Below, piece after piece: positions 16,827 to 26,225 of a DNA stretch of 64,000 bases. Under the pieces are notes generated by a model, which was not told where the DNA came from, searched no databases, and saw only the letters and a list, made by a program, of their open reading frames with translations. The stretch comes from Geobacteraceae bacterium (GTDB lineage: Bacteria > Desulfobacterota > Desulfuromonadia > Geobacterales > DSM-12255): NCBI GenBank assembly GCA_013377075.1, contig JACABD010000013.1, forward strand, positions 6,462 through 70,461. Reading direction: 5' to 3'. The translations under genes were made by a program, and so were the position numbers. Each line of letters opens with the position of its first letter. Positions within the stretch are counted from its first letter, which is position 1.

Positions 16827-18326
16827 TTGATAATAAAGAGCCTGACATCGAAAGTAATAATTATCTCAATTGCCCTCCTTGCCTTTGGTATAAGTGTGTT
16901 TGCACTTTTGAATCTTAGCCGCGAACGTGCCCAGCTTATAACATCAGCCAGAGAGAGTTCAGAACTCCTGCTTCAGACCATCGAGCGAAGTATCTACAAT
17001 TCGATGCGTATCGGCAACACCGAGGAGACGCAGTCAATACTGGAGATGGTGGCCCAGAGTAAAAAACTTCTCTCGGTCAGAATTTTCCACCCCCATGGCG
17101 TTGTACTCAAATCTTCACTTCCAGGCGAAATCGGCAAACCCGTAGATTTTGAAGATTACCAGCTCTACCTGAACAACAGAAACGAGGGTATCACCTATGC
17201 TGACCAGCATGGTGAAGTCCTCAGGATGATAAAGCCGATCTACAATACGGCACAGTGCCATACCTGTCACGGGCACAAGACAAAGGTTATTGGCGTTCTT
17301 GATGTCAATTACTCCCTCGCAGAGACAAAGAAAAGAATGTTTGAGGTTACGAAGCTCTTTGCATTCTCTACCATTGCTACAATTGCCTTCCTTTCACTCT
17401 CCATCGCCTTTGTCATGTTCCGGCTGGTTCGCTCACCGCTTAACCGGATGATAGAGAAAATGGCAGAAGTGGAAGAAGGTGATCTCACGGTCAGGATAGC
17501 CCACCCGACCAAGGATGAGGTCGGGCGCTTGACGAATAGTTTTAATTCGATGATAGAGAGACTGGAGACTGCCAAGAAAGAGCTTGATATCTATCACTTC
17601 AATCAGATGGAACGTGCTGACAGGCTTGCTTCAATAGGTGAAATGGCTGCCGGTATAGCCCATGAAATAAAAAATCCGCTAACCGGCATTGCATCGGCGA
17701 TTACGATAATTAGTGATGATTTTAACTCTTCCGATCCGAGAAAGGAGATTCTGGGGGAGGTGCTTGAGCAGGTTAAACGCCTTGATAAGACAGTGAACGA
17801 TCTGCTCTTTTTCGGCAGACCAACTGAGCCTGAGCCTGTCTGCACAGATCTGAACGCGGTATTACGAAAAACACTGCTCTTTGCTTCCCAGCACCGGGGT
17901 AGTAAAGGCGGGCTGATCGAGAAAGTACTTGATCTTCAGGGAGATATTCCTCCTGTATATGTTGATCCAAAGCAGATTCAACAGGTTTTTCTCAATCTGA
18001 TCCTTAATGCAATCCAGGCAATGCAGAATGGTGGTGTTCTCACCATAAAAACTGCCCTGATACAGGAGTCCGGCAGTGGCTGGGTTATTGCGAGCATCTC
18101 TGATACCGGGCAGGGGATACCGGATCAGATTCTTGGCAAGATATTTACTCCGTTTTTCACTACGAAAGCTCAAGGAACAGGTCTCGGCCTTGCAATATGT
18201 CACAAGCTTGTTGCCCAGCAGGGTGGAACAATCAGGGTTGAGAGCGATGATGGCAAAGGGACAGTTTTTACAATTGAGCTCCCGGCAACATCAACAGACG
18301 ATCACTGTGATCCACTACTAACTTAG
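16827..18326 (+). CDS. Membrane sensor histidine kinase with a periplasmic c-type haem motif
   Basis: A 499-residue kinase that begins at TTG, with GGAG six bases upstream. Membrane helices at about 9-28 and 176-198 flank a periplasmic sensor domain of about 145 residues that contains one c-type haem motif, C144-H-T-C-H148. A HAMP domain (about 200-250), HisKA with H279 in AGIAHEIKNPLTG, and a complete HATPase domain (N box NLILNAIQAM, DTGQGIP, GTGLGLAIC) follow. It would respond to redox state or a gas ligand at the haem and phosphorylate the response regulator encoded 19 bases downstream. Haem-bearing sensors of this type are known in Geobacter. Confidence 0.9.
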   Translation: MIIKSLTSKVIIISIALLAFGISVFALLNLSRERAQLITSARESSELLLQTIERSIYNSMRIGNTEETQSILEMVAQSKKLLSVRIFHPHGVVLKSSLPGEIGKPVDFEDYQLYLNNRNEGITYADQHGEVLRMIKPIYNTAQCHTCHGHKTKVIGVLDVNYSLAETKKRMFEVTKLFAFSTIATIAFLSLSIAFVMFRLVRSPLNRMIEKMAEVEEGDLTVRIAHPTKDEVGRLTNSFNSMIERLETAKKELDIYHFNQMERADRLASIGEMAAGIAHEIKNPLTGIASAITIISDDFNSSDPRKEILGEVLEQVKRLDKTVNDLLFFGRPTEPEPVCTDLNAVLRKTLLFASQHRGSKGGLIEKVLDLQGDIPPVYVDPKQIQQVFLNLILNAIQAMQNGGVLTIKTALIQESGSGWVIASISDTGQGIPDQILGKIFTPFFTTKAQGTGLGLAICHKLVAQQGGTIRVESDDGKGTVFTIELPATSTDDHCDPLLT

Positions 18327-18345
18327 GAAATAGAAAGGGTTTACG

Positions 18346-19719
18346 ATGAGAAAAATTAAAATCCTTGTTGTTGATGATGAACATCTGATTCGCTGGTCAC
18401 TTGAACAGAATCTCAAGAAGCAGGGATATGAAGTGTTTACTGCAGGTAGTGGCGAAGATGCGCTGCGACTTGTCAGGGAGGATCCGCCTGATCTCGTTCT
18501 TCTTGATATACAACTACCCGGAATAAGCGGCCTTGAAGTCCTTGAAAAGATCAAGGAGATTGACGAGGATATCATTGTAATCATGGTTACGGCCCACGGC
18601 GGGCTCGAAACTGCGGTGACAGCAATGAGGATTGGTGCATACGACTATCTGAACAAGCCCTTCAATCTTGACGAGATGGCTATAGTCATAAGAAAGGCTC
18701 TCGAAACATCAGATCTCAGGCGGGAAGTCGCAAGCCTGAGGGTTGAGCATAAAAAAATAGGTCCGCCTAACATTATCGGTGCCAGCCAATGCATGCAGAG
18801 CATTCTCGCCATGATGGAAAAGGTCGCGCGTAGCGAGGCGGCAACTGTTTTGATCCAGGGGGAGTCTGGCACCGGTAAGGAGCTTGTGGCAAAGTGGATT
18901 CACTACAAGTCTAATCGCGCAGAGAAACCGTTTATGGCAATAAACTGCGCTGCTGTTCCGGCAACTCTCCTTGAGAGTGAGCTGTTTGGCCATGAAAAGG
19001 GTGCTTTTACCGATGCGAAGGTGACAAAAAAGGGACTTTTTGAGCTGGCAGACGGCGGTACAGTGTTCCTTGACGAGATCGGTGATATGGAGATGGGTAT
19101 GCAGGCGAAACTGCTCCGTTTTCTGGAAGACCGGACTTTTAGAAGAATTGGCGGAGCAAAGGTTAATACAGTTGATGTGCGGATTATCTCCGCAACTAAT
19201 AAGGATCTTATAAAAGCCATTGAATCCAAGGACTTCAGGAATGACCTTTATTACCGGCTTCAGGTCATTCCGATATTCCTTCCACCACTCAGGGATCGCC
19301 GCGAAGATATACTATCCCTTGCCAAGCATTTTATCGACACCTATAAACGTGAATTTGCAAAGCATGTAAGCGGCATATCTCCCCAGGCGGAAAGATTGCT
19401 GGTTGATTACAACTGGCCTGGTAATATCAGGGAACTTAAAAATGTTATCGAGAGGGCTATAATTCTTGGTAACCAGGATACTGTTACGGTTGATCACCTG
19501 CCACCTGAGATAACTTCACGTATGGCAACAGCAGCAGTAACGGCACTGGTAACATTCAAGCTCCCTCCTGAAGGTATCGATATAGAAGAGGTAGAAAAGG
19601 AACTTATCCGTCAGGCTCTGGAAAACAACGACTGGAATCAGTCAAAGGCTGCTAAAAAACTGAATCTTGGAGTAGATGCTTTTAGGTACAGAATGAAAAA
19701 ATTCGGTTTCTTGAAATAA
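18346..19719 (+). CDS. Sigma-54-dependent response regulator (NtrC family)
   Basis: A 457-residue activator with three domains. The receiver (about 1-120) has phospho-acceptor D54 and K104. The AAA+ domain (about 143-380) has Walker A GESGTGKE (172-179) and the sigma-54 contact loop GAFTDA (219-224). The C-terminal Fis-type helix-turn-helix ends the protein (ALENNDWNQSKAAKKLNLG). It would be phosphorylated by the haem-sensor kinase encoded just upstream and open a sigma-54 promoter. A -24/-12 element lies 184 bases after its stop and a palindrome lies 60 bases after it, which makes the downstream cytochrome genes the obvious target. Confidence 0.95.
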   Translation: MRKIKILVVDDEHLIRWSLEQNLKKQGYEVFTAGSGEDALRLVREDPPDLVLLDIQLPGISGLEVLEKIKEIDEDIIVIMVTAHGGLETAVTAMRIGAYDYLNKPFNLDEMAIVIRKALETSDLRREVASLRVEHKKIGPPNIIGASQCMQSILAMMEKVARSEAATVLIQGESGTGKELVAKWIHYKSNRAEKPFMAINCAAVPATLLESELFGHEKGAFTDAKVTKKGLFELADGGTVFLDEIGDMEMGMQAKLLRFLEDRTFRRIGGAKVNTVDVRIISATNKDLIKAIESKDFRNDLYYRLQVIPIFLPPLRDRREDILSLAKHFIDTYKREFAKHVSGISPQAERLLVDYNWPGNIRELKNVIERAIILGNQDTVTVDHLPPEITSRMATAAVTALVTFKLPPEGIDIEEVEKELIRQALENNDWNQSKAAKKLNLGVDAFRYRMKKFGFLK

Positions 19720-19778
19720 ATGTCACAAAGCTGCAGAAAAAAGCAAAAAAAAACGTTAGGTAATCATGTCTGTAACGC

Positions 19779-19792
19779 GCTGTAATAACAGC
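19779..19792. promoter_or_regulatory. Palindrome, candidate enhancer site of the sigma-54 regulator
   Basis: GCTGT-AATA-ACAGC is a perfect 14-base dyad about 143 bases upstream of the predicted sigma-54 transcription start, within the usual range for an NtrC-type activator site. Direct CTGTAA repeats at 19770-19775 and 19780-19785 overlap it. Binding is inferred. Confidence 0.45.
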
Positions 19793-19902
19793 AAACTTGA
19801 AGGTGTTATGGTAGGTGATTATTCCTTTAGCTGTCCCGGTCGAGGTAATAAGCTCATTATAAATCGCTGGCAGCCCGAACATTGGCAGTTCCTTCTTTAG
19901 GT

Positions 19903-19918
19903 GGGCACTGATGTTGCA
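19903..19918 (+). promoter_or_regulatory. Sigma-54 (-24/-12) promoter of the cytochrome module
   Basis: GGGCAC-TGATG-TTGCA: GG at 19904-19905 and GC at 19916-19917 with exactly 10 bases between, matching the sigma-54 consensus apart from the first base. The predicted start is near 19929, about 73 bases before the gene at 20002. It lies directly downstream of a sigma-54 activator gene. Confidence 0.8.
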
Positions 19919-20001
19919 GTATAAGTCGTGTAGTGCAAAACTGTCAGGCATTCCCTGATAAAGAAAATCTCGACATCTCCATTAAACGCGGAGGCTTTCA
20001 T

Positions 20002-22905
20002 ATGGTATCCAGTACAACAAGAAAGATAATCTCGCTCGCCATCTCACTGTTGGTCGTGGTTATTTCACTGACAGGTGTAGCGCTGGGAGCGACTACACCA
20101 GCTGTTTCAAGTCCGACGCGTTATACGCCCGGCTTTAAAGGTGCGCCAGGTAAAATGGCTCGCGACATGGCAGGTAACTTCTATGTCACGGATTTCTGGG
20201 GCAAGCAGATTGTCAAGCTCGACAGTAATCTGGCTAACCCGGTATATTTGCCGACAAGTGGCAGGCCTTCTGCTGTGGCTGCACTGGCCGATGGAAGGCT
20301 TGTGGTGGCGATGGCCAAGCCGACACCTAAAGTTGTTTTCTATTCACCGGTAAATGCCAGTGAGGTGTCATTCGCGGCTCCGGCATATCCTCTGTTTAAT
20401 CCGAATGCCGTTACTGTTGATGCTTCTGGCAATATTTATGTGCTTGATTCAGGTAATAGCTCTAGTGATGCGGTTGTTGTTGACCCCAACTTCGGCAGGG
20501 TGAGGGTTTATAGCTCATCAGGTGCTTATCTTTATTACTTCGGCACCAGAACGACGTCAAACTCTAATTTTTCAGTTGGTGGGAATTTCAAGCTGCCAGC
20601 AGGTATTGCCTATGAAAAAGAGGCAAATCAGGTGGTTGTGGTTGATACCTTGAATGGAATGCTTCAGTATTTCACAGCATGGAATAATGTTTCCTGTGAC
20701 TTTGTTAAAGCGATTGGCGGGACGGCTGGTAGGACTGCGGCTTCTATCGGAGGTTCTGTCACTTTTTATAATCCTGTTGATATCGCATTTGAATATAGCG
20801 GGACTGCTCTTTACAGGGCGTATGTGCCACAAAGAGGTACAAACGAGGTAGCTGTTGTTGATACTGATACGGCAGGTGGCGCTTACGGTACTTATTTAAG
20901 TGTTATAAACGGATCGACAGTAACGGGAGCTGATTTAAAACTCCCGAATGCAGTTTCGTTTGAAAAAACTGCAACCGGTGGAGTTCTTTATGTTGGCAGT
21001 GATGCAACATCAACTGCCGCAGCTAATATTCTTAAACTTTCGGTAGCCGGCGGATCTGTTCCGCCTCAGACTGTTGCCATGACCATGTCGACTGTGCCAC
21101 CGACTTCACCGTCATCACCAATTAGCGTTACTGTTACAACATCTCCAGCCAACCCCGTAACATGCACTGTTAACGGCAGTGGCACTGGTGTTGTAATTAC
21201 CGGCGGTCCAGCAACCTGGAACGCGTCACTTCCTCTTACTTCAGGAAATAATCATATACTCTGCAAGAGCACACTTGGCGGAGTGACCAGTTTTAAAGAG
21301 GCGGATACCTTCCTTGGAGCGCTTCCGCCGGATAGTGTCGGAATTACACTTCCTGCAGCTGGTCTTTACACAAATGCTACCTCGGTAACTGTTTCAGGTA
21401 CTACAGGCAGCGCTAACGCATCTGTACAGCTTACCAATAGCCTTGGCGGAACCGTTACTGCTCAGAGTGATGCAAGCAAGAACTGGAGTGCAGTGGTAAA
21501 TCTGCTTGAAGGTAGCAATGCTATAACTGCAACCGCCTGGAAGACAGGTACAACCAGTGCGAGTCCTACCGCATCGGTTACCGTTGTTGCTGACTATACC
21601 CCGCCAAACATGACAGGAACGGTTTCCTTCTTGAACAGCGGTGCTGTTACAAACAATGCAATCCAGAATATTGACGGTATTGTTCTTGATGCAAACCTCG
21701 CATCAGTTCAGGTTAGTGTTAATGGAGTTACTTCTGTTAACGTCAATGTCCCATCAAGTTCAACTGTAGCCCTTGGTGGCAATAATACCTATTTCTCTGC
21801 TCCGGTAACTCTGGTTCGCGGTAGCAATACGATAACTGTCAAAGCAACTGACAAGGCCAATAACTCTACTACATTTACCCGAACAGTAACACTGAAGCCA
21901 GAGGCAGTCGGAATAGCTGTCGCTCTTCCGGCAGACAACTCATACATGTCGGCACCAGGTTCTGTGACAGCAAGTGGTGCTTCAGATGCAGGCCTTACTT
22001 CGGTTAACGCAGCTGGAACAGTTGTAACTCCTGCATCAGGCAGCTGGTCAACAGCTGCAATGAATGTCACAGCAGGATTTGGATCATACCAGTTTGTGGC
22101 TTCAGGTGCAGGACTTGACACTGTGACTGTAAAACGTACAATTAATACCAATGCAACTTATCAGCAGGTAGCAATCACATCGCCTGCTTCTGATATTGCT
22201 ACTAGTGCTACTTCGTTTGCAATTTCCGGGACTGTGCCGGCAAACAGTACGATACCTCAAATTTCCATTAATGGTGCGGCTGCTGTTAATGTCGGAAATT
22301 ACACTCTCATTTCAGGTGCTTTCAGTCACACCGTTGCGCTGGCTCAGGGCCTTAATACGGTCAAGATAGTTTCAGCCAACGGCACAACAGCGGTTCGTAA
22401 CATCATTCTTGATACAACCGCCCCAGATCTTGGTATGCAGGCAGATTCCGCCCCTGCGCCTACAATTATTACCGGTTCACTTGAGCCAAGTGCAAAATTG
22501 ACTGCGATAACTGCAAATCCAGGTAATGTAAGTATCCCTCTTTCTATTGTTACCTTTGATACTTACGATGGTTCTGGTACAGTAATCTGGCATGCAAATC
22601 TCTCCGGTTATTCGTACAGTACTGTAGATTTCACGGCTGCTGATCCGGCTGGTAATACAACTAAGCTTTCCTACAAGAAAGGTATACCAACGGGTGATAT
22701 AGACGGTGACGGTGTTGTAAGGCTAGCTGATGCACTTGCTGCTCTCCGCCATGTTGCTGGTACAGACATTATCGCTGATCCGGATAAGTTCTTTAACGGT
22801 GACGTAGGTGGACTCATTAACGGTCGTGTTGCAAGGGACGGACTTATCGATATTCAGGATTCCGTACTTATTCTCAACAAGGCATACGGCCTGATGAACT
22901 TCTAG
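20002..22905 (+). CDS. Exported beta-propeller/Ig-like protein with C-terminal dockerin-like calcium repeats
   Basis: About 967 residues from the ATG at 20002, which has a GGAGG site; an open frame extends upstream to 19933. A signal peptide (about 1-31, ending VALGA) is followed by NHL-like propeller blades (about 45-350: DMAGNFYVTDFWGKQIVKLD, then VDASGNIYVLDSG). Several bacterial Ig-like modules follow (about 355-870; ITLPAAG...SVTVSGT, then GSNTITVKATDKANN). The C-terminus has two EF-hand/dockerin type segments (GDIDGDGVVRLADALAALR and DGLIDIQDSVLILNKA). It has no haem motif. It probably works outside the cell membrane, perhaps as a scaffold for the two cytochromes encoded next. Confidence 0.75.
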   Translation: MVSSTTRKIISLAISLLVVVISLTGVALGATTPAVSSPTRYTPGFKGAPGKMARDMAGNFYVTDFWGKQIVKLDSNLANPVYLPTSGRPSAVAALADGRLVVAMAKPTPKVVFYSPVNASEVSFAAPAYPLFNPNAVTVDASGNIYVLDSGNSSSDAVVVDPNFGRVRVYSSSGAYLYYFGTRTTSNSNFSVGGNFKLPAGIAYEKEANQVVVVDTLNGMLQYFTAWNNVSCDFVKAIGGTAGRTAASIGGSVTFYNPVDIAFEYSGTALYRAYVPQRGTNEVAVVDTDTAGGAYGTYLSVINGSTVTGADLKLPNAVSFEKTATGGVLYVGSDATSTAAANILKLSVAGGSVPPQTVAMTMSTVPPTSPSSPISVTVTTSPANPVTCTVNGSGTGVVITGGPATWNASLPLTSGNNHILCKSTLGGVTSFKEADTFLGALPPDSVGITLPAAGLYTNATSVTVSGTTGSANASVQLTNSLGGTVTAQSDASKNWSAVVNLLEGSNAITATAWKTGTTSASPTASVTVVADYTPPNMTGTVSFLNSGAVTNNAIQNIDGIVLDANLASVQVSVNGVTSVNVNVPSSSTVALGGNNTYFSAPVTLVRGSNTITVKATDKANNSTTFTRTVTLKPEAVGIAVALPADNSYMSAPGSVTASGASDAGLTSVNAAGTVVTPASGSWSTAAMNVTAGFGSYQFVASGAGLDTVTVKRTINTNATYQQVAITSPASDIATSATSFAISGTVPANSTIPQISINGAAAVNVGNYTLISGAFSHTVALAQGLNTVKIVSANGTTAVRNIILDTTAPDLGMQADSAPAPTIITGSLEPSAKLTAITANPGNVSIPLSIVTFDTYDGSGTVIWHANLSGYSYSTVDFTAADPAGNTTKLSYKKGIPTGDIDGDGVVRLADALAALRHVAGTDIIADPDKFFNGDVGGLINGRVARDGLIDIQDSVLILNKAYGLMNF

Positions 22906-22971
22906 TTGTCTGATTTTAAGGTATTTTAGGAATTCTTTTAACTTTCTTATAAGCTGTGTTAGGAGTGTACT

Positions 22972-25900
22972 ATGAACAGGTTATTTATCGTAGCAGTGCT
23001 CACGGTAACGATGACTGTAATGATGGCTACTGCTGGGTTTGCTCTCTCGGATCCGCATAACCTATCCTGTGACAACTGTCACGGAAAGTTTCTGGGCGAT
23101 TCTTTTGTTGATCCTGCTAATGCCAACAATGCTTGTGTCACATGTCACTCAAGCAATGGTGAAGCATCCAGAATGCCGGTTAATACCGGTGACATGGCGA
23201 ACTATTTTGGACATGTTTCTGGTCAACCGGCAACCGGTTCAAGAAGTACACACACATGGGGTGCTTCGACAACATCGCCACAGGCTAATGTTCAGGAGCC
23301 TGCCGTTTTGAAGCTCGGCTATTCAAATGTGCCGCTTGCTAATACAGTTTTGTGTATCAGGTGTCATGATGTAAAAAATGGTAATAATGTGCTGAATGTC
23401 ACTAAGCCATTTCTCAGGGCAACTAATGTAAATGATGCACTTTGCCTTACCTGCCACAGTGCAAGGCAGACAACTACATCTACAACTGGTTCTCACCCTG
23501 TTGCTTACAGAGCCTATTCAACAGTATATAAATCGAATACGACGGCATTCAGAAGAAAGCCATTGGCTGGCAACACCAACAATGCTTCTTCAAACCCTGG
23601 TAACTATCTAAGCAGCGGCAAAATTGTCTGCAGTACCTGTCATGCACCACACTATGCTGATTCAAGCAGCGCGTCTTATGGTAACAGAAGTACTGCAAAC
23701 GGTTCAGGTCAAGATGACGCAGCCAAGGGGATTAAGGGGCAGCTTCAGAACTCAAAGGGAACTCTTTTGCGTACTGACCCGATCGCTTCTTCCGCAACTG
23801 CCATAAATGCTTGTTCAAGTTGTCATAAAGAGACTGCTAACAGTAATCACAATGGTAAAGGCCAAAATGTTCAGTGCGACCACTGCCACGGTGCTCACGT
23901 CGACTATACCGGGGACGGTAGCTCTCCAAACCTTCACCTTGTCAGAAGAGATTTCTCCGGCATGTCAACAGCCAAGGTCAAGCTTGGTGCAAACGTAAAG
24001 GTTCTTTATAACTCTGCAACTTCACTCAGATTCAAGAGAGCAGACAGCAAAGGTATCTGTCAGGTCTGCCATACACCGACTCCTGGTGTTGCAATTCACG
24101 ATGTTGCTGATACAAAGGCTGCAGATTGTATTGTCTGCCACAAACATTCAAACGGATTTTCAGCTGCCGATTGTACTTCCTGCCATGGCCAGCCACCTGT
24201 AACCAGTCTCGTAGGTGGACCAAATGGCAAGGCTTCAAGTGCATACACTCTTGATGAAGCTCTTACTCCTCACGCAACACATGCTGATAAGGCATATTAC
24301 AATTACGCATGTAAAAACTGTCACTATGACGGAACAAGACAGGATAGTCATAACACCGCCACAGCTACATTTCAGTCAGTTTTTGTTGAAACAGCCGGAT
24401 CAGTAAGTGAGCCTTACAGAAAGAATACTGCTTCCGACTACAATCCTGTAAGCAGAAGATGCTCTGGTGTATACTGCCACAGTAACGGTAGTCCGCGCGG
24501 TGCCTTGCTTGCTTGGAAATCTTACTCCACACCTTCTTGGCAGTATGGTAGAAATAAAATACTCGGTACTGCTTCCGAGTGTACAACCTGTCACGAAAGT
24601 GGTGCTACACTCGTAACAAATGCACACTTTAAACACGTATCGACCAACTCCATGGCTTGCAACGTATGCCATGCTGCAACTGTAAGCAATTCCGGTGCAA
24701 TCATCGACCGTACAAAGCACGCAAACGGTGTTAAGGATATTAAGTTCGTAACGCGTCCACAAAACTTCTTCGGAGTATTCTCCTCATCGTGGAATCCGAC
24801 TACTGCAACATGTAACAACTCCTGTCACTCTAATGGTTTCGGTGGTTCACCGGTTTCAACACCAAAGTGGACAGATTCAGCAACCGGTGCCTGCGGACAA
24901 TGCCACGCACTTGATCCAGATCCAGGCGTTAAGCTCCATACATTCCACTTTACTGATCCTGTAGGTCCACAGCTGGGTGCTCCAACATCCTTAAATGCAA
25001 CTGGAATTTGTACAAGCTGTCACAACTTCGCAGTAGGGGCTAAAACCCATGCGAACGGTTCAGTAGATTTCAAAAACGCAACTCCATGTGCTCCTTGTCA
25101 CCAGGGATCAACACCATCATTCATTGTCGGTACAAAAGTAACCTGCGAATCCTGCCATACAGGTACAGCATCAATCGTCACCAACCTGCTTGGTAACTAC
25201 ACAGCACCGCTGAAGAACAGCAATGCTACACTCGGCCATGGTAAATACGCAATGGCTGCTCAGTGTACAAACTGCCATAATGGTACCGCTCCACACATCG
25301 GTGCAGCACCGACTGAGAAGCGTCTGACTGCTTCAGGAAATGCTGTTTGTACAACCTGCCACGTCAATGCAGTCATGGGAATTGCCTCAACTGCCCGTGC
25401 CAACCTGTTGGTTCATGGTGGGTTAGTAAATCCATTCAACACGTATACTTCAGCGGCGAATAAAACTAATATTGCGGCTATTCGTGCCGATGCCTGCGCA
25501 GGTTGCCACGATACACATGGCACAACTAATTTGATGAGTATCAGAACAGTAATCAACGGTCAGACAGTTACGCTGACTAACACTTCAAGTGGATTCATTG
25601 CTAAAACAAAAACCAATGGTAAATATAATGGTTTCTGTCAGGTCTGTCACACTAAGGCTAAGCATTTTAATAACTTTACAACTCCGGAACTCAGTCATAT
25701 GAGTTCCAATGGGAAGAATTGTCTAACTTGCCATACTCATAAGGGTGGCAAGTTTGCCTTCGCACCTAATGGTGGTGCTGGTTGTAACGGATGCCACGGT
25801 TATCCACCTGCTAAAAATATGACAGGTATTGGCATTATGAATAATTATACCGACGCCAAACTTGAGTATAATGCGGGTGCAGGTGGTGCTCACACAGTTG

Positions 25901-26142
25901 CCGGTCACATTCCGAAGACTGCCAAGCAGTCTCAGACTTGGGCAAACTGTTCTAACTGCCACTTTAACCAGGGTGCGACACATATGAATGGCGGAACACC
26001 GGTTAAGACTCAATACGTTGACGTCGTTGTTAATCCGGTATACAAGTTCAACAGCATGTCTTCTATCAAGTACAATGCAAAGACCTGCTCCAATGTCAGC
26101 TGTCACTTCAAACCGACACCTAACTGGACAACCGGACTCTAA
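22972..26142 (+). CDS. Large multihaem c-type cytochrome (24 CxxCH plus 3 variant motifs)
   Basis: A 1056-residue exported cytochrome; signal peptide about 1-24 (ending GFA). By direct count there are 24 CxxCH motifs, two CX4CH motifs (CSGVYCH encoded at 24461-24481 and CSNVSCH at 26086-26106) and one CX3CH motif (CNNSCH at 24811-24828), so up to 27 haems. The CX4CH motifs and the TPNW-type residues after them fit the Geo_CxxxxCH family of Geobacter. Many extra His residues could be distal ligands. It follows the propeller protein by 66 bases with AGGAG before the ATG, and it should carry electrons through the periplasm or across the outer surface. No porin gene is adjacent. Confidence 0.9.
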   Translation: MNRLFIVAVLTVTMTVMMATAGFALSDPHNLSCDNCHGKFLGDSFVDPANANNACVTCHSSNGEASRMPVNTGDMANYFGHVSGQPATGSRSTHTWGASTTSPQANVQEPAVLKLGYSNVPLANTVLCIRCHDVKNGNNVLNVTKPFLRATNVNDALCLTCHSARQTTTSTTGSHPVAYRAYSTVYKSNTTAFRRKPLAGNTNNASSNPGNYLSSGKIVCSTCHAPHYADSSSASYGNRSTANGSGQDDAAKGIKGQLQNSKGTLLRTDPIASSATAINACSSCHKETANSNHNGKGQNVQCDHCHGAHVDYTGDGSSPNLHLVRRDFSGMSTAKVKLGANVKVLYNSATSLRFKRADSKGICQVCHTPTPGVAIHDVADTKAADCIVCHKHSNGFSAADCTSCHGQPPVTSLVGGPNGKASSAYTLDEALTPHATHADKAYYNYACKNCHYDGTRQDSHNTATATFQSVFVETAGSVSEPYRKNTASDYNPVSRRCSGVYCHSNGSPRGALLAWKSYSTPSWQYGRNKILGTASECTTCHESGATLVTNAHFKHVSTNSMACNVCHAATVSNSGAIIDRTKHANGVKDIKFVTRPQNFFGVFSSSWNPTTATCNNSCHSNGFGGSPVSTPKWTDSATGACGQCHALDPDPGVKLHTFHFTDPVGPQLGAPTSLNATGICTSCHNFAVGAKTHANGSVDFKNATPCAPCHQGSTPSFIVGTKVTCESCHTGTASIVTNLLGNYTAPLKNSNATLGHGKYAMAAQCTNCHNGTAPHIGAAPTEKRLTASGNAVCTTCHVNAVMGIASTARANLLVHGGLVNPFNTYTSAANKTNIAAIRADACAGCHDTHGTTNLMSIRTVINGQTVTLTNTSSGFIAKTKTNGKYNGFCQVCHTKAKHFNNFTTPELSHMSSNGKNCLTCHTHKGGKFAFAPNGGAGCNGCHGYPPAKNMTGIGIMNNYTDAKLEYNAGAGGAHTVAGHIPKTAKQSQTWANCSNCHFNQGATHMNGGTPVKTQYVDVVVNPVYKFNSMSSIKYNAKTCSNVSCHFKPTPNWTTGL

Positions 26143-26225
26143 TTGCTGTAGACGGGGGCTGATAAGGCCCCCGCACCCAAACTTTGCACATGAACTGTTT
26201 ACAGTTTTCGATAAGGAGTTTACCA

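Noticed and set aside
19869-19887. Second sigma-54 element starting TGGCAG
   Set aside because: The GG-to-GC distance is 14 bases in place of 10, so it cannot be a -24/-12 promoter.
19720-20001. GEMM-I type (c-di-GMP or cGAMP) riboswitch before the propeller/cytochrome genes
   Set aside because: Such riboswitches are expected upstream of Geobacter cytochrome genes, and a GCAAAC string occurs at 19791-19796, but the conserved GACGCAAAGCC segment and the second stem are absent.
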